NCBI RefSeq assembly: GCF_024970185.1
Contig: NZ_CP103965.1
Location: 5,475,001-5,539,000, forward strand
Length of the DNA stretch: 64,000 nt
From: Pseudomonas sp. N3-W
GTDB taxonomy: Bacteria > Pseudomonadota > Gammaproteobacteria > Pseudomonadales > Pseudomonadaceae
Reading direction: 5' to 3'
Part shown: piece after piece, positions 1 to 8,534 of the stretch
How the letters are laid out: every line of letters starts with the position of its first letter
Position numbering within the stretch: the first letter of the stretch is position 1
Notes under the pieces: model-generated
What the model saw: only the letters and a program-made list of their open reading frames with translations
What the model was told of the DNA's origin: nothing
Database searches by the model: none
Made by a program: the position numbers and the translations under genes

Positions 1-32
1 TTGGCCAACTCAAGCCCAAGGACGCCCAAACC

Positions 33-347
33 ATGAAAGCCCCAACCCTGATCCTGCTCTGCCTCACCGCCCTCACCGCCCAGGCCCAAGCCTCCACCCC
101 CGACGCCTGGGCCGCCTTCGACAAAACTGTCCTCGCCAGCTGCACCAAGGCCAGCGGCCTGAAAGCCGCCAAGCCCGTGGGCAACCCCGCACAATTCGAT
201 GATCGGGTTGGCTACACCGCCCTCCTGTTGCAAGGCCAGTACCCGCAAAAACACATGAAAGGCCAGCAAGGCACTGAGCTGTGCCTTTACCACAAGAAAA
301 GCAAAACCGCCTACGTGACCGAATGGGACAGCATCCGCCCACAATGA
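33..347 (+). CDS. Small exported protein of unknown function
   Basis: 104 residues. The first ~20 residues (MKAPTLILLCLTALTAQAQA) form a typical Sec signal peptide with an AQA cleavage site, so the mature product of about 84 residues should be periplasmic. Two cysteines in the mature part could form a disulfide. An AAGGA about 10 bases upstream supports this ATG. I do not recognise the family and assign no function. It stands alone, ahead of the YkgJ-type gene on the same strand with an 83-bp gap. The start lies very near the window edge, so its own upstream context is not visible. Confidence 0.75.
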   Translation: MKAPTLILLCLTALTAQAQASTPDAWAAFDKTVLASCTKASGLKAAKPVGNPAQFDDRVGYTALLLQGQYPQKHMKGQQGTELCLYHKKSKTAYVTEWDSIRPQ

Positions 348-430
348 CTGGCGCATAACTTGCTTCGATACAGGCCATTGCGCTGACTTTCTGGCGCCGT
401 CTCCTGCCTTCAGATGCGACCAGCTGACCC

Positions 431-1180
431 ATGAATACGACGTTTTCCTGCGTAGGTTGCGGCAAATGCTGCAACGATCACCATGTGCCCCTGACCCTGG
501 CGGAAGCCCGCATGTGGGCGGTTGACGGCGGGCAGGTGATTGTCCTGGTGGAAGGATTTCTGAGCAGTGGCCTGGGCGTGCCAGCGCAGCAGCGCGAACA
601 TGCCGAACGCCGCTCGGTGGCGATCCGTAGCGGTGCCGCCCAGGCCTACGTGGCCATCACCTTCGCCGCTTACAACGTCGGCGCCTGCCGGAATCTTGAC
701 GAAGACAACCTGTGCCGCATCTACGAACGCCGGCCACTGGTGTGTCGCATTTATCCGATGGAAATCAATCCACACATTCCGTTGAACCCGGCAGCGAAGG
801 AATGCCCGCCTGAGTCCTGGGCCCAGGGGCCGGACCTGATTGTCGGGGGTGAGTGGGTGGATCGGGAACTGTCGGACCTGATCCTGCGCTCGCGGCAGGC
901 GGATCGTGATGATGTACAGACCAAGGATGCGATTTGCGCGCGGCTGGGGATTCGCACGACAGCGCTCAAGGGCGACGGGTTTACTGCTTATCTGCCGGAT
1001 ATGGCCGCGTTTGCAGCGGTGATCGATCAGGTGGCTGAGCAACCGCCCTCGGCGGCCGCCAGTGAGTGGCTGTTTCATGTGTCGGGCGAAGACATTGCCG
1101 GGCAGGTTGTGGCGGCTGGGGCACAGGTGGCGGTTGAGGTGCCGGTGAATTATGCGTTTATCTCGTTGCGGGCGGCTTGA
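431..1180 (+). CDS. YkgJ family cysteine cluster protein
   Basis: 249 residues. The N terminus carries the family hallmark CVGCGKCC (C7, C10, C13, C14), followed by further cysteines in CRNLDEDNLCRIY and VCRIYP. Together these make the eight-cysteine pattern of the YkgJ/UPF0153 family, which is thought to bind zinc or an Fe-S cluster. The biochemical role of the family is unknown and nothing here adds to it. There is no signal peptide, so the product is probably cytoplasmic. The region from about residue 110 is less conserved and looks like a lineage-specific tail. It is probably monocistronic, convergent with the chemoreceptor gene that ends at 1250. Confidence 0.85.
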   Translation: MNTTFSCVGCGKCCNDHHVPLTLAEARMWAVDGGQVIVLVEGFLSSGLGVPAQQREHAERRSVAIRSGAAQAYVAITFAAYNVGACRNLDEDNLCRIYERRPLVCRIYPMEINPHIPLNPAAKECPPESWAQGPDLIVGGEWVDRELSDLILRSRQADRDDVQTKDAICARLGIRTTALKGDGFTAYLPDMAAFAAVIDQVAEQPPSAAASEWLFHVSGEDIAGQVVAAGAQVAVEVPVNYAFISLRAA

Positions 1181-1249
1181 TCCCTGGGATCAGTTGCATG
1201 TCATGGCCTGCTCGCGAAGGGGCCGGCCCTGCCGCCACAAAACCCGAAT

Positions 1250-2833
1250 CTAACCCCGCCGCCCCCAAAACTCCCGCGCCAGCAACCGCAAATCCCCCGC
1301 CAGTCCCGCCACATCCTCTGAATTGACCTGGCTCTGGCGCCCCTCATTCACCGTCACCTCGCACGCCGTGCGAATGCCGATGATGTTGCGGTTGATGTCT
1401 TCACTCACCGCACTCTGCTCTTCCACCGCCGCGGCAATTTGCAGGCTCATTTCGGAAATCCGGTTCACCCGCTGGCTGATCCCGTCCAGCGCCTGCGTGG
1501 CGCGGCTGGCCTGATCAACGCTGTTCTCCACATGCTCGCTGCTTTGCTGCATCACCAGCACCGCATCCCGCGCACCGTTTTGCAGGGTGCTGATCATCCG
1601 TTGGATCTCGTTGGTCGATTGTTGAGTGCGCTGGGCCAGCCCGCGCACTTCATCGGCCACCACTGCAAATCCGCGTCCGGCATCCCCGGCCCGCGCCGCT
1701 TCAATGGCCGCGTTCAGCGCCAACAGGTTGGTTTGCTCGGCGATGCTGCGAATCACTTCCAGCACCCCGGAGATATCAGTGCTATGGCCTTCCAGCTGAT
1801 GAATCACCTCCGTCGCCCGCACCAGCTCTTCGGCCAGGCGCAACACCGCACTGCGGCTGGCGCCGACCAGTTGATAACCTTCGCGGGTTTCGCTACCCGC
1901 CAGATCCGCCGCCACCGAGGCCTGCTGCGCATGGCTGGCGACCTGCGCCACGCTGGCCGCCATCTGGTGAATCGCCGCCGCCACCTGATCGGTTTCCGCC
2001 TGCTGGGCCAGGGAGCTGGTGTGGCTGCTGTGCAGATGCTCGACCAGTTGCGCCGCGTGCCCGGCCAGCCGTTGCGACGCATCGCCAATGCGCCCCACCA
2101 CCGCACCGACCTGCGCTTCGAGCATCTGCAGGGCAAATTCGATCTGGCCGAACTGATCCCGGCGACCGGTATAAATCCCCTGGCTCAACGGGTTATCGGC
2201 AATCTGCCGGGCGCGCTCGGTCAAGGTGTTCAGTGGCCGCAGCAGCGCACCGACACCAAACGCCACCAGGCCACAACCCACCGCCAGCGCCAACAAGTCG
2301 CTGATCGAAAACGAGGCATGCAACCACATCTCGGCACCGACCACAGCGGCCAGCACAACGCCGAACAACACGGACAACTTGAGCCCGAGGCTGATTTGCG
2401 GAAGGCGTTGGCGCAACGATGTCCGCCCCTCTCGAATCGCGGCATAGGCTTTTTCCGCGGCTTCGATCTGCCGGGCACCGGGTTTTGTGCGTACCGACTG
2501 GTATTCCACGGCCTGGCCGTTTTGTGTCATTGGCGTGGCGAATGCACTGACCCAATAGTGATCGCCATTCTTGCAGCGATTTTTCACCAGTCCCATCCAT
2601 GAGCGGCCGTTCTTGAGGGTCTGCCACATATGCGCGAACGCCGGCGCCGGCATGTCCGGGTGGCGCAACAGGTTATGTGGGGCACCCAGCAACTCTTCAC
2701 GGCTGTAGCCGCTGATATTGATGAAGTCGTCGTTGGCGTAGGTGATCGCGCTGGTCAGATCGGTGGTCGAAAGAATGTTCGCATCAGCTGCAAAGTCGAC
2801 GTTGCGACCGGTCACCGGGAGGTTGATCTTCAT
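1250..2833 (-). CDS. Aer-like PAS-domain methyl-accepting chemotaxis protein
   Basis: 527 residues. Residues ~15-120 form a PAS domain (ITYANDDFINISGYSREELLG, then MWQTLKNGRSWMGLVKNRCKNGDHYWV), the flavin-binding redox sensor found in Aer. Two adjacent hydrophobic stretches at ~150-200 make a membrane hairpin with no periplasmic ligand domain. A HAMP-like linker follows. The C-terminal half is the MCP signalling coiled coil, with the conserved tip around EQTNLLALNAAIEAARAG and GRGFAVVADEVRGLAQR (about residues 365-410), which contacts CheA and CheW. The architecture indicates energy or redox taxis rather than sensing of an outside ligand. The product is an inner membrane protein. Transcribed alone, divergently from a short minus-strand ORF region. 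Confidence 0.92.
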   Translation of the reverse strand: MKINLPVTGRNVDFAADANILSTTDLTSAITYANDDFINISGYSREELLGAPHNLLRHPDMPAPAFAHMWQTLKNGRSWMGLVKNRCKNGDHYWVSAFATPMTQNGQAVEYQSVRTKPGARQIEAAEKAYAAIREGRTSLRQRLPQISLGLKLSVLFGVVLAAVVGAEMWLHASFSISDLLALAVGCGLVAFGVGALLRPLNTLTERARQIADNPLSQGIYTGRRDQFGQIEFALQMLEAQVGAVVGRIGDASQRLAGHAAQLVEHLHSSHTSSLAQQAETDQVAAAIHQMAASVAQVASHAQQASVAADLAGSETREGYQLVGASRSAVLRLAEELVRATEVIHQLEGHSTDISGVLEVIRSIAEQTNLLALNAAIEAARAGDAGRGFAVVADEVRGLAQRTQQSTNEIQRMISTLQNGARDAVLVMQQSSEHVENSVDQASRATQALDGISQRVNRISEMSLQIAAAVEEQSAVSEDINRNIIGIRTACEVTVNEGRQSQVNSEDVAGLAGDLRLLAREFWGRRG

Positions 2834-2988
2834 GGAAAGCGCGCTCGTTTTATGGGAATAGAGTCGGCAGGGCTGCTGACTCTAAGCGCACGAATTCCAC
2901 AAACGTTGATCTGGCTCAGGAACTGAGCACTTAGCCATCATTGGTGCCGTAAATCGCCAACGATGGCTGGTACGCGGGGGGATAAACT

Positions 2989-3246
2989 TCAGCGCTTGCC
3001 CATCGAACGACGCGTACCCGGCGGCGCTGCGCCTGGGGTCTTGGTGTGGCCGTTCTTGGCGCCGTTCTTGTACCACGGCTGGCTGGCGGCTTTTGCAGCG
3101 GCCAGTTCGCCCGGCTTGAACGGGAACTTGAAGGCCGGGATCGCGGCTTTGGATTCGCTGTCTGCGCTGGAGTCGACGCTGTCTGGCAGGTCAGCCTGGT
3201 CGTCGCTCAAGGCGTCGGCAACCGGCGGTTGTGTCGGGGAAGTCAT
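2989..3246 (-). CDS. Small hydrophilic hypothetical protein
   Basis: 85 residues. The N-terminal third is acidic and Ser/Asp rich (DALSDDQADLPDSVDSSADSES). The middle has FKFPFKPGELAAAKAASQPWYKNG, and the tail is basic, ending RRSMGKR. There is no membrane segment or signal peptide. The composition suggests a largely disordered protein with a basic, possibly nucleic-acid-binding tail, but I recognise no domain and assign no function. Pro and Ala codon use matches the core genes around it, which argues that it is a real gene and not a chance frame. Confidence 0.6.
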   Translation of the reverse strand: MTSPTQPPVADALSDDQADLPDSVDSSADSESKAAIPAFKFPFKPGELAAAKAASQPWYKNGAKNGHTKTPGAAPPGTRRSMGKR

Positions 3247-3396
3247 GAAAGCTCCGGGTGGTGCACAAAAGTCCGGCCCGATAAGCGAGCCGTGAAAGGC
3301 GCGAGTATACCTGTGTCGGGAGTTGCAAGCTGCAAGTGGTCGGTTTCAGGCGACAGGGAGAAGGTCATTTGGTTTTTGTGCTGACTGAACAGAAGC

Positions 3397-3460
3397 CATC
3401 GCGGGCAAGCCCGGCTCCCACAGTTGATCTGCGTTGTACACCAAACACTGTGGGAGCGCG
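3397..3460. repeat. REP-type palindromic repeat
   Basis: CTCCCACAG at 3415-3423 pairs with CTGTGGGAG at 3448-3456, preceded by the CGCGGGCAAGCCCG motif typical of extragenic repeats in P. fluorescens-type genomes. It lies in the 342-bp gap (3247-3588) before the efflux operon. The rest of that gap holds TGACAGCCCCGTCA (3481-3495 region) and a TATAAG -10-like box at ~3530, the likely promoter and regulator area of the efflux operon. Confidence 0.7.
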
Positions 3461-3588
3461 GTACAGACTCACACGCCCAAACTGACAGCCCCGTCAGTTA
3501 GCAGTCACTTTCCTGACCCCCTGACAGGGCTATAAGGAAGGTATAAACCTGACACCCTTCCGACCCTCTAGCCCGGCGCCCCACTCGC

Positions 3589-4749
3589 ATGCGAATTCAG
3601 AAAAAATCCGCCTTGATCGCAGCCCCTTTGATTGTCATTGCAGGACTGGGCCTGTGGTATGCCACCCGCCCCGCCACCGCCAAACTTGCTGCCCCTACGG
3701 CGATCCCGGTGCGGGTCGTTGCCGTGACCGAAAAAGATGTGCCGCGCTATGTCACCGGCATCGGTTCGGTGCTGTCGCTGCACAGTGTGGTGGTTCGTTC
3801 GCAGATCGACGGCGTGCTGACCAAATTACTGGTCAAGGAAGGGCAACTGGTCAAGACCGGGGATTTGCTGGCGACCATCGATGACCGTTCGATCCGCGCC
3901 AGCCTCGATCAGGCCCGTGCGCAGCTGGGTGAAAGCCAGGCACAGTTGCAAGTGGCGCTGGTCAACCTGCAGCGCTACAAACTGTTGAGTGTCGACGACG
4001 GGGTTTCCAAGCAGACTTACGACCAGCAGCAAGCACTGGTTAATCAGCTCAAGGCCACCGCCCAAGGCAATCAGGCGTCCATCGATGCCGCTCAGGTTCA
4101 GCTTTCCTACACACAGATTCGCTCCCCGGTTACTGGCCGCGTTGGTATTCGTACCGTGGACGAAGGCAACTTCCTGCGCATGGCTGACGCTCAGGGCCTG
4201 TTCACCGTGACCCAGATCGACCCCATCGCCGTCGAGTTTTCCTTGCCGCAGCAAATGCTGCCAACCCTGCAAGGGCTGATCGCTGACCCGAAAAATGCGC
4301 AGGTCAAAGCCTACATCGGCGCTGACACCGACGGCGAAACCGGCAATCTGCTGGGCGAAGGTCACCTGACGCTGATCGATAACCAGATCAATGCCAACAC
4401 CGGGACCATCCGCGCCAAGGCTGAATTCAACAACGCCGGCCAGAAGCTGTGGCCCGGCCTGCTGGTGACGGTACAGATTCAGACAGCGCTGGATAAAGAT
4501 GCGCTGGTCGTACCGCCCACAGTCGTACAACGTGGCCTCGATCAACATTTCGTGTACCGGATCAAAGGCGACAAGGTCGAAACCGTACCGGTGCAGATGG
4601 TCTATCAAGGCAGCGGTCAGGACACCATCACCGGCGTAAACGCAGGTGATGTGCTGGTCAGCGATGGCCAGTCGCGCCTTAAACCGGGCTCCACCGTGCA
4701 GGTGCTGACTGATCCACCACAAGTGGTGCAATCAGGGGCAGCACGATGA
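3589..4749 (+). CDS. RND efflux periplasmic adaptor subunit
   Basis: 386 residues, MdtA-like membrane fusion protein. An N-terminal anchor or signal segment (residues ~8-25, ALIAAPLIVIAGLGLWYA) has no lipobox cysteine, so it is anchored rather than lipidated. The lipoyl/barrel-sandwich halves (VRSQIDGVLTKLLVKEGQLVKTGDLLATID and TQIRSPVTGRVGIRTVDEGN) flank an alpha-hairpin at ~100-165, followed by beta-barrel and membrane-proximal domains. It bridges the inner membrane pump to an outer membrane channel. Its stop overlaps the start of the pump gene (ATGA), so the two are translationally coupled. No outer membrane factor is encoded here; a TolC/OprM-like channel would come from elsewhere. Confidence 0.93.
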   Translation: MRIQKKSALIAAPLIVIAGLGLWYATRPATAKLAAPTAIPVRVVAVTEKDVPRYVTGIGSVLSLHSVVVRSQIDGVLTKLLVKEGQLVKTGDLLATIDDRSIRASLDQARAQLGESQAQLQVALVNLQRYKLLSVDDGVSKQTYDQQQALVNQLKATAQGNQASIDAAQVQLSYTQIRSPVTGRVGIRTVDEGNFLRMADAQGLFTVTQIDPIAVEFSLPQQMLPTLQGLIADPKNAQVKAYIGADTDGETGNLLGEGHLTLIDNQINANTGTIRAKAEFNNAGQKLWPGLLVTVQIQTALDKDALVVPPTVVQRGLDQHFVYRIKGDKVETVPVQMVYQGSGQDTITGVNAGDVLVSDGQSRLKPGSTVQVLTDPPQVVQSGAAR

Positions 4750-7700
4750 CGGGCCGCGGAGGGGTTTCCGGCTGGTGCATCGATCACCCGGTGGCAACGA
4801 TTCTGCTGACCTTTGCGATGGTGCTGCTGGGCGTCATTGCGTTCCCGCGTTTGCCCATCGCGCCTTTGCCGGAAGCGGAGTTCCCGACCATTCAGGTGTC
4901 CGCGCAACTGCCCGGCGCCAGCCCCGACACCATGGCGTCGTCGGTGGCCACGCCGCTTGAGGTGCAATTCAGCGCCATCCCCGGCATGACCCAGATGACG
5001 TCCAGCAGTGCGCTGGGCTCCAGTTTGCTGACCCTGCAATTCACCCTCGACAAGAGCATCGACACCGCTGCCCAGGAAGTACAGGCGGCGATCAACACCG
5101 CCGCCGGCAAGCTGCCCAAGGACATGCCGACACTGCCGACCTGGAAGAAGGTCAACCCGGCAGACAGCCCGGTGCTGATCCTCAGCGTCAGCTCCAGCCA
5201 AATGCCCGGCACCGAACTCAGCGACCTGGTGGAAACCCTGCTGTCGCGTCAGATCAGTCAGATCGACGGCGTAGGCCAAATCAACATCACTGGTCAGCAA
5301 CGTCCGGCGATTCGGGTCCAGGCCTCGGCGGACAAACTCGCGGCCATCGGCCTGACCCTGGCGGATATTCGCCTGGCGATCCAGCAGACCAGCCTCAATC
5401 TGGCCAAGGGCGCGTTGTACGGTGAGTCGAGCATCTCGACCCTGTCCACCAACGACCAGCTGTTCCACCCTGACGAATACAGCCAGCTCATCGTTTCCTA
5501 CAAGGATGGCGCACCGGTTCACCTCAAGGATGTCGCCAAAGTCGTCAACGGTTCGGAAGATGCCTACGTGCAAGCCTGGGCTGGCGATCAACCGGGTGTG
5601 AACCTGGTGATCTCCCGCCAGCCAGGCGCCAACATCGTTGAAACCGTGGACCGTATCCAGGCCGCGCTGCCGGGCCTTGAAGCGATGTTGCCGGCCTCGG
5701 TGCAGGTCAAGGTGTTGATCGACCGTACGCAGACCATTCGCGCGTCGTTGCATGAAGTGGAAATCACCCTGTTCATCGCGATCATGCTGGTGGTGGCGGT
5801 GATGGCGCTGTTCCTGCGCCAGTTGTCGGCGACGCTGATTGTGTCGGCCGTGCTCGGCGTGTCGCTGACGGCCAGTTTCGCCCTGATGTACATCATGGGT
5901 TTCAGCCTGAACAACCTGACACTGGTGGCGATCGTGGTGGCCGTGGGGTTTGTGGTCGACGACGCGATCGTGGTGGTGGAGAACATCCACCGACACCTCG
6001 AGGCGGGCGACGGCATGCGCGAAGCGGCGATCAAGGGCGCTGGCGAGATTGGCTTTACCGTGGTCTCGATCAGCTTCTCGCTGGTGGCGGCATTCATCCC
6101 GCTGCTGTTCATGGGCGGCGTGGTCGGGCGACTGTTCAAGGAATTCGCCCTGACGGCGACCTCGACCATTCTGATTTCGGTGGTGGTATCGCTGACCCTG
6201 GCGCCGACGCTGGCGGCCTTGTTCATGCGCGCACCGGTGCATCATGCCCACAGCAAACCGGGGTTTGGCGAGCGCTTGCTGGCCGGTTACGAGAAACTCC
6301 TGCGTCGCGCCCTCGCTCACCAGCGCTTGATGATCGGGGTGTTTTGCCTGTCGCTGGGCCTGGCCATCGCCGGTTACATCTTCATCCCCAAAGGCTTCTT
6401 CCCGATTCAGGACACCGGTTTTGTCCTCGGCACCACGGAAGCGGCTGCCGACATTTCCTACAGCGACATGGTGAAAAAACACCTGGCGATGGCCGAAATC
6501 GTCGCCGCCGACCCGGCCGTGCAGGCGTTTTCCCACTCGGTCGGCGTCTCGGGCAGTAACCAGACCATCGCCAACGGACGCTTCTGGATCGCCCTCAAAC
6601 CACGGGGCGAGCGTGACGTCAGCGCCAGCCAGTTCATCGACCGGATTCGTCCACAGTTGATGAAAGTGCCGGGCATTGTTCTGTACCTGCGTGCAGGCCA
6701 GGACATCAACCTCAGCTCCGGCCCGAGCCGCGCCCAATATCAATACGTGCTCAAGAGCAACGATGGCCCGACGCTGAGCACCTGGACCCAACGCCTGACG
6801 GAAAAACTGCGCACCAACCCGGCGTTCCGCGATCTTTCCAACGACCTGCAACTGGGCGGCAGCATCACCCACATCAGCATCGACCGCATCGCCGCCTCGC
6901 GCTTCGGCCTGACCGCCAGCGATGTCGACGAAGCGCTGTATGACGCCTTCGGTCAGCGGCAGATCAACGAGTTCCAGACCCAGATCAACCAGTACAACGT
7001 GATTCTGGAACTGGACACCAAACAGCGCGGCAAGGCCGAGAGCCTCAACTATTTCTACCTGCGCTCGCCGCTTAGCGGGGAAATGGTGCCGCTGTCGGCG
7101 CTGGCCAGGTTCGATGCCCCGACCATCGGCCCGCTGTCCATCGCCCATGACGGCATGTTCCCGGCCGCCAACCTCTCGTTCAACCTGGCGCCCGGCGTGG
7201 CGTTGGGGGATGCGGTGATCATGCTCAACCAGGCCAAGGCCGAGATTGGCATGCCGGCGGCCATCAGCGGCAACTTCCAGGGTGCGGCCCAGGCGTTCCA
7301 GAGCTCGCTGGCCAGTCAGCCATGGCTGATCCTGGCGGCGCTGGTGGCGGTGTACATCATTCTTGGCGTGCTCTACGAGAGCTTCGTGCACCCGCTGACG
7401 ATCATCTCGACCCTGCCGTCGGCGGGACTTGGCGCGGTGATCATGCTGTGGATTTGCGGCCAGGACTTTTCGATCATGGCGTTGATCGGGCTGGTACTGT
7501 TGATCGGCATCGTCAAGAAAAACGGCATCCTGATGATCGACTTCGCGCTGGAAGCTCAGCGCAACGGCGGACTGCCGCCGGAAGAGGCGATCTACCAGGC
7601 CTGTATCACGCGGTTCCGGCCGATCATCATGACCACCCTCGCCGCCCTGCTCGGTGCCTTGCCGCTGATGCTGGGTTACGGCACCGGCGCCGAACTGCGC

Positions 7701-7847
7701 CAGCCACTGGGTATTGCGGTGGTCGGCGGCCTGTTGGTAAGCCAGGCGCTGACGCTATTTACCACACCGGTCATATACTTGTGGCTGGAACGATTTTTCC
7801 ATCGGCCCAAACCAGCGCCATTGCCGGCACTGGCGACCACAGACTGA
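4746..7847 (+). CDS. Multidrug efflux RND transporter permease (MdtB/MdtC-like)
   Basis: 1033 residues, the usual length for an HAE1 RND pump. TM1 is at ~11-30 (PVATILLTFAMVLLGVIAFP). The first large periplasmic loop follows to ~330. TM2-TM6 carry the proton-relay acid pair in VGFVVDDAIVVVENIHRHLE (~residues 400-418). A second large loop and TM8-TM12 follow to the C terminus. It forms the inner-membrane trimer that exports drugs or other amphiphiles using the proton gradient. Sequence flavour is closest to MdtB/MdtC, but only one pump gene is present. It lies between the adaptor gene (ATGA overlap) and the response regulator gene (9-bp gap), so all four genes read as one operon. Substrate cannot be inferred from sequence. 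Confidence 0.93.
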   Translation: MTGRGGVSGWCIDHPVATILLTFAMVLLGVIAFPRLPIAPLPEAEFPTIQVSAQLPGASPDTMASSVATPLEVQFSAIPGMTQMTSSSALGSSLLTLQFTLDKSIDTAAQEVQAAINTAAGKLPKDMPTLPTWKKVNPADSPVLILSVSSSQMPGTELSDLVETLLSRQISQIDGVGQINITGQQRPAIRVQASADKLAAIGLTLADIRLAIQQTSLNLAKGALYGESSISTLSTNDQLFHPDEYSQLIVSYKDGAPVHLKDVAKVVNGSEDAYVQAWAGDQPGVNLVISRQPGANIVETVDRIQAALPGLEAMLPASVQVKVLIDRTQTIRASLHEVEITLFIAIMLVVAVMALFLRQLSATLIVSAVLGVSLTASFALMYIMGFSLNNLTLVAIVVAVGFVVDDAIVVVENIHRHLEAGDGMREAAIKGAGEIGFTVVSISFSLVAAFIPLLFMGGVVGRLFKEFALTATSTILISVVVSLTLAPTLAALFMRAPVHHAHSKPGFGERLLAGYEKLLRRALAHQRLMIGVFCLSLGLAIAGYIFIPKGFFPIQDTGFVLGTTEAAADISYSDMVKKHLAMAEIVAADPAVQAFSHSVGVSGSNQTIANGRFWIALKPRGERDVSASQFIDRIRPQLMKVPGIVLYLRAGQDINLSSGPSRAQYQYVLKSNDGPTLSTWTQRLTEKLRTNPAFRDLSNDLQLGGSITHISIDRIAASRFGLTASDVDEALYDAFGQRQINEFQTQINQYNVILELDTKQRGKAESLNYFYLRSPLSGEMVPLSALARFDAPTIGPLSIAHDGMFPAANLSFNLAPGVALGDAVIMLNQAKAEIGMPAAISGNFQGAAQAFQSSLASQPWLILAALVAVYIILGVLYESFVHPLTIISTLPSAGLGAVIMLWICGQDFSIMALIGLVLLIGIVKKNGILMIDFALEAQRNGGLPPEEAIYQACITRFRPIIMTTLAALLGALPLMLGYGTGAELRQPLGIAVVGGLLVSQALTLFTTPVIYLWLERFFHRPKPAPLPALATTD

Positions 7848-7856
7848 GGCGGGGTC

Positions 7857-8534
7857 ATGCGCGTTCTGATTATCGAAGACGAAGAAAAAACCGCGGACTA
7901 TTTGCATCGCGGCCTGACGGAACAGGGCTACACCGTGGACCTGGCGCGGGATGGCGTCGAAGGCCTGCACCTGGCGCTGGAAAGCGACTACGCGGTGATC
8001 ATCCTCGACGTCATGCTGCCGGGCCTCGATGGCTTCGGCGTGTTGCGTGCACTGCGGGCGCGCAAGCAGACCCCGGTGATCATGCTCACCGCCCGCGAGC
8101 GTGTTGAGGACCGCATTCGCGGCCTGCGCGAGGGCGCCGACGATTACCTGGGCAAACCGTTTTCGTTCCTGGAACTGGTGGCGCGCCTGCAAGCGCTGAC
8201 TCGGCGCAGTGGCGGCCATGAACCGGTGCAAGTGAGCATCGCCGACCTGTGGATCGACCTGATCAGCCGCAAGGCCACCCGTGCCGGCGCGCGCCTGGAT
8301 CTGACCGCCAAGGAGTTTTCGCTGCTCAGCGTGCTGGCCCGTCGGCAGGGAGAAATCCTGTCGAAAACCGCCATCGCCGAGATGGTCTGGGACATCAATT
8401 TCGACAGCGACGCCAACGTGGTCGAAGTCGCGATCAAACGCCTGCGGGCCAAGCTCGACGGGCCGTTCGACGAGAAGTTGCTGCACACCATTCGTGGCAT
8501 GGGGTATGTGCTGGAGAGTCGCGGTGCCCAGTAA
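7857..8534 (+). CDS. OmpR/PhoB-family response regulator
   Basis: 225 residues. The receiver domain (1-~115) has the acidic pocket IIEDEEK, the phosphoacceptor Asp in VIILDVMLPGLDG (D51), Thr in MLTARE and Lys in LGKPFS. The C-terminal winged helix (~130-223) ends IRGMGYVLE, as in the heavy-metal/CopR-IrlR type regulators. Position 9 bp after the pump gene and overlapping the kinase gene suggests local control of the efflux operon, most likely at the 3480-3590 region that holds repeated CTGAC motifs. The signal sensed is unknown. Confidence 0.93.
   Translation: MRVLIIEDEEKTADYLHRGLTEQGYTVDLARDGVEGLHLALESDYAVIILDVMLPGLDGFGVLRALRARKQTPVIMLTARERVEDRIRGLREGADDYLGKPFSFLELVARLQALTRRSGGHEPVQVSIADLWIDLISRKATRAGARLDLTAKEFSLLSVLARRQGEILSKTAIAEMVWDINFDSDANVVEVAIKRLRAKLDGPFDEKLLHTIRGMGYVLESRGAQ

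Noticed and set aside
1195..1245. CTCGCGAAGGGGCCGGCC segment after the YkgJ gene as a REP element
   Set aside because: Only one half of the repeat is recognisable, so I did not list it.
4617..7391. 924-residue open frame opposite the RND pump gene
   Set aside because: Antisense shadow caused by high GC third positions; His/Gln/Arg-rich composition with no domain.
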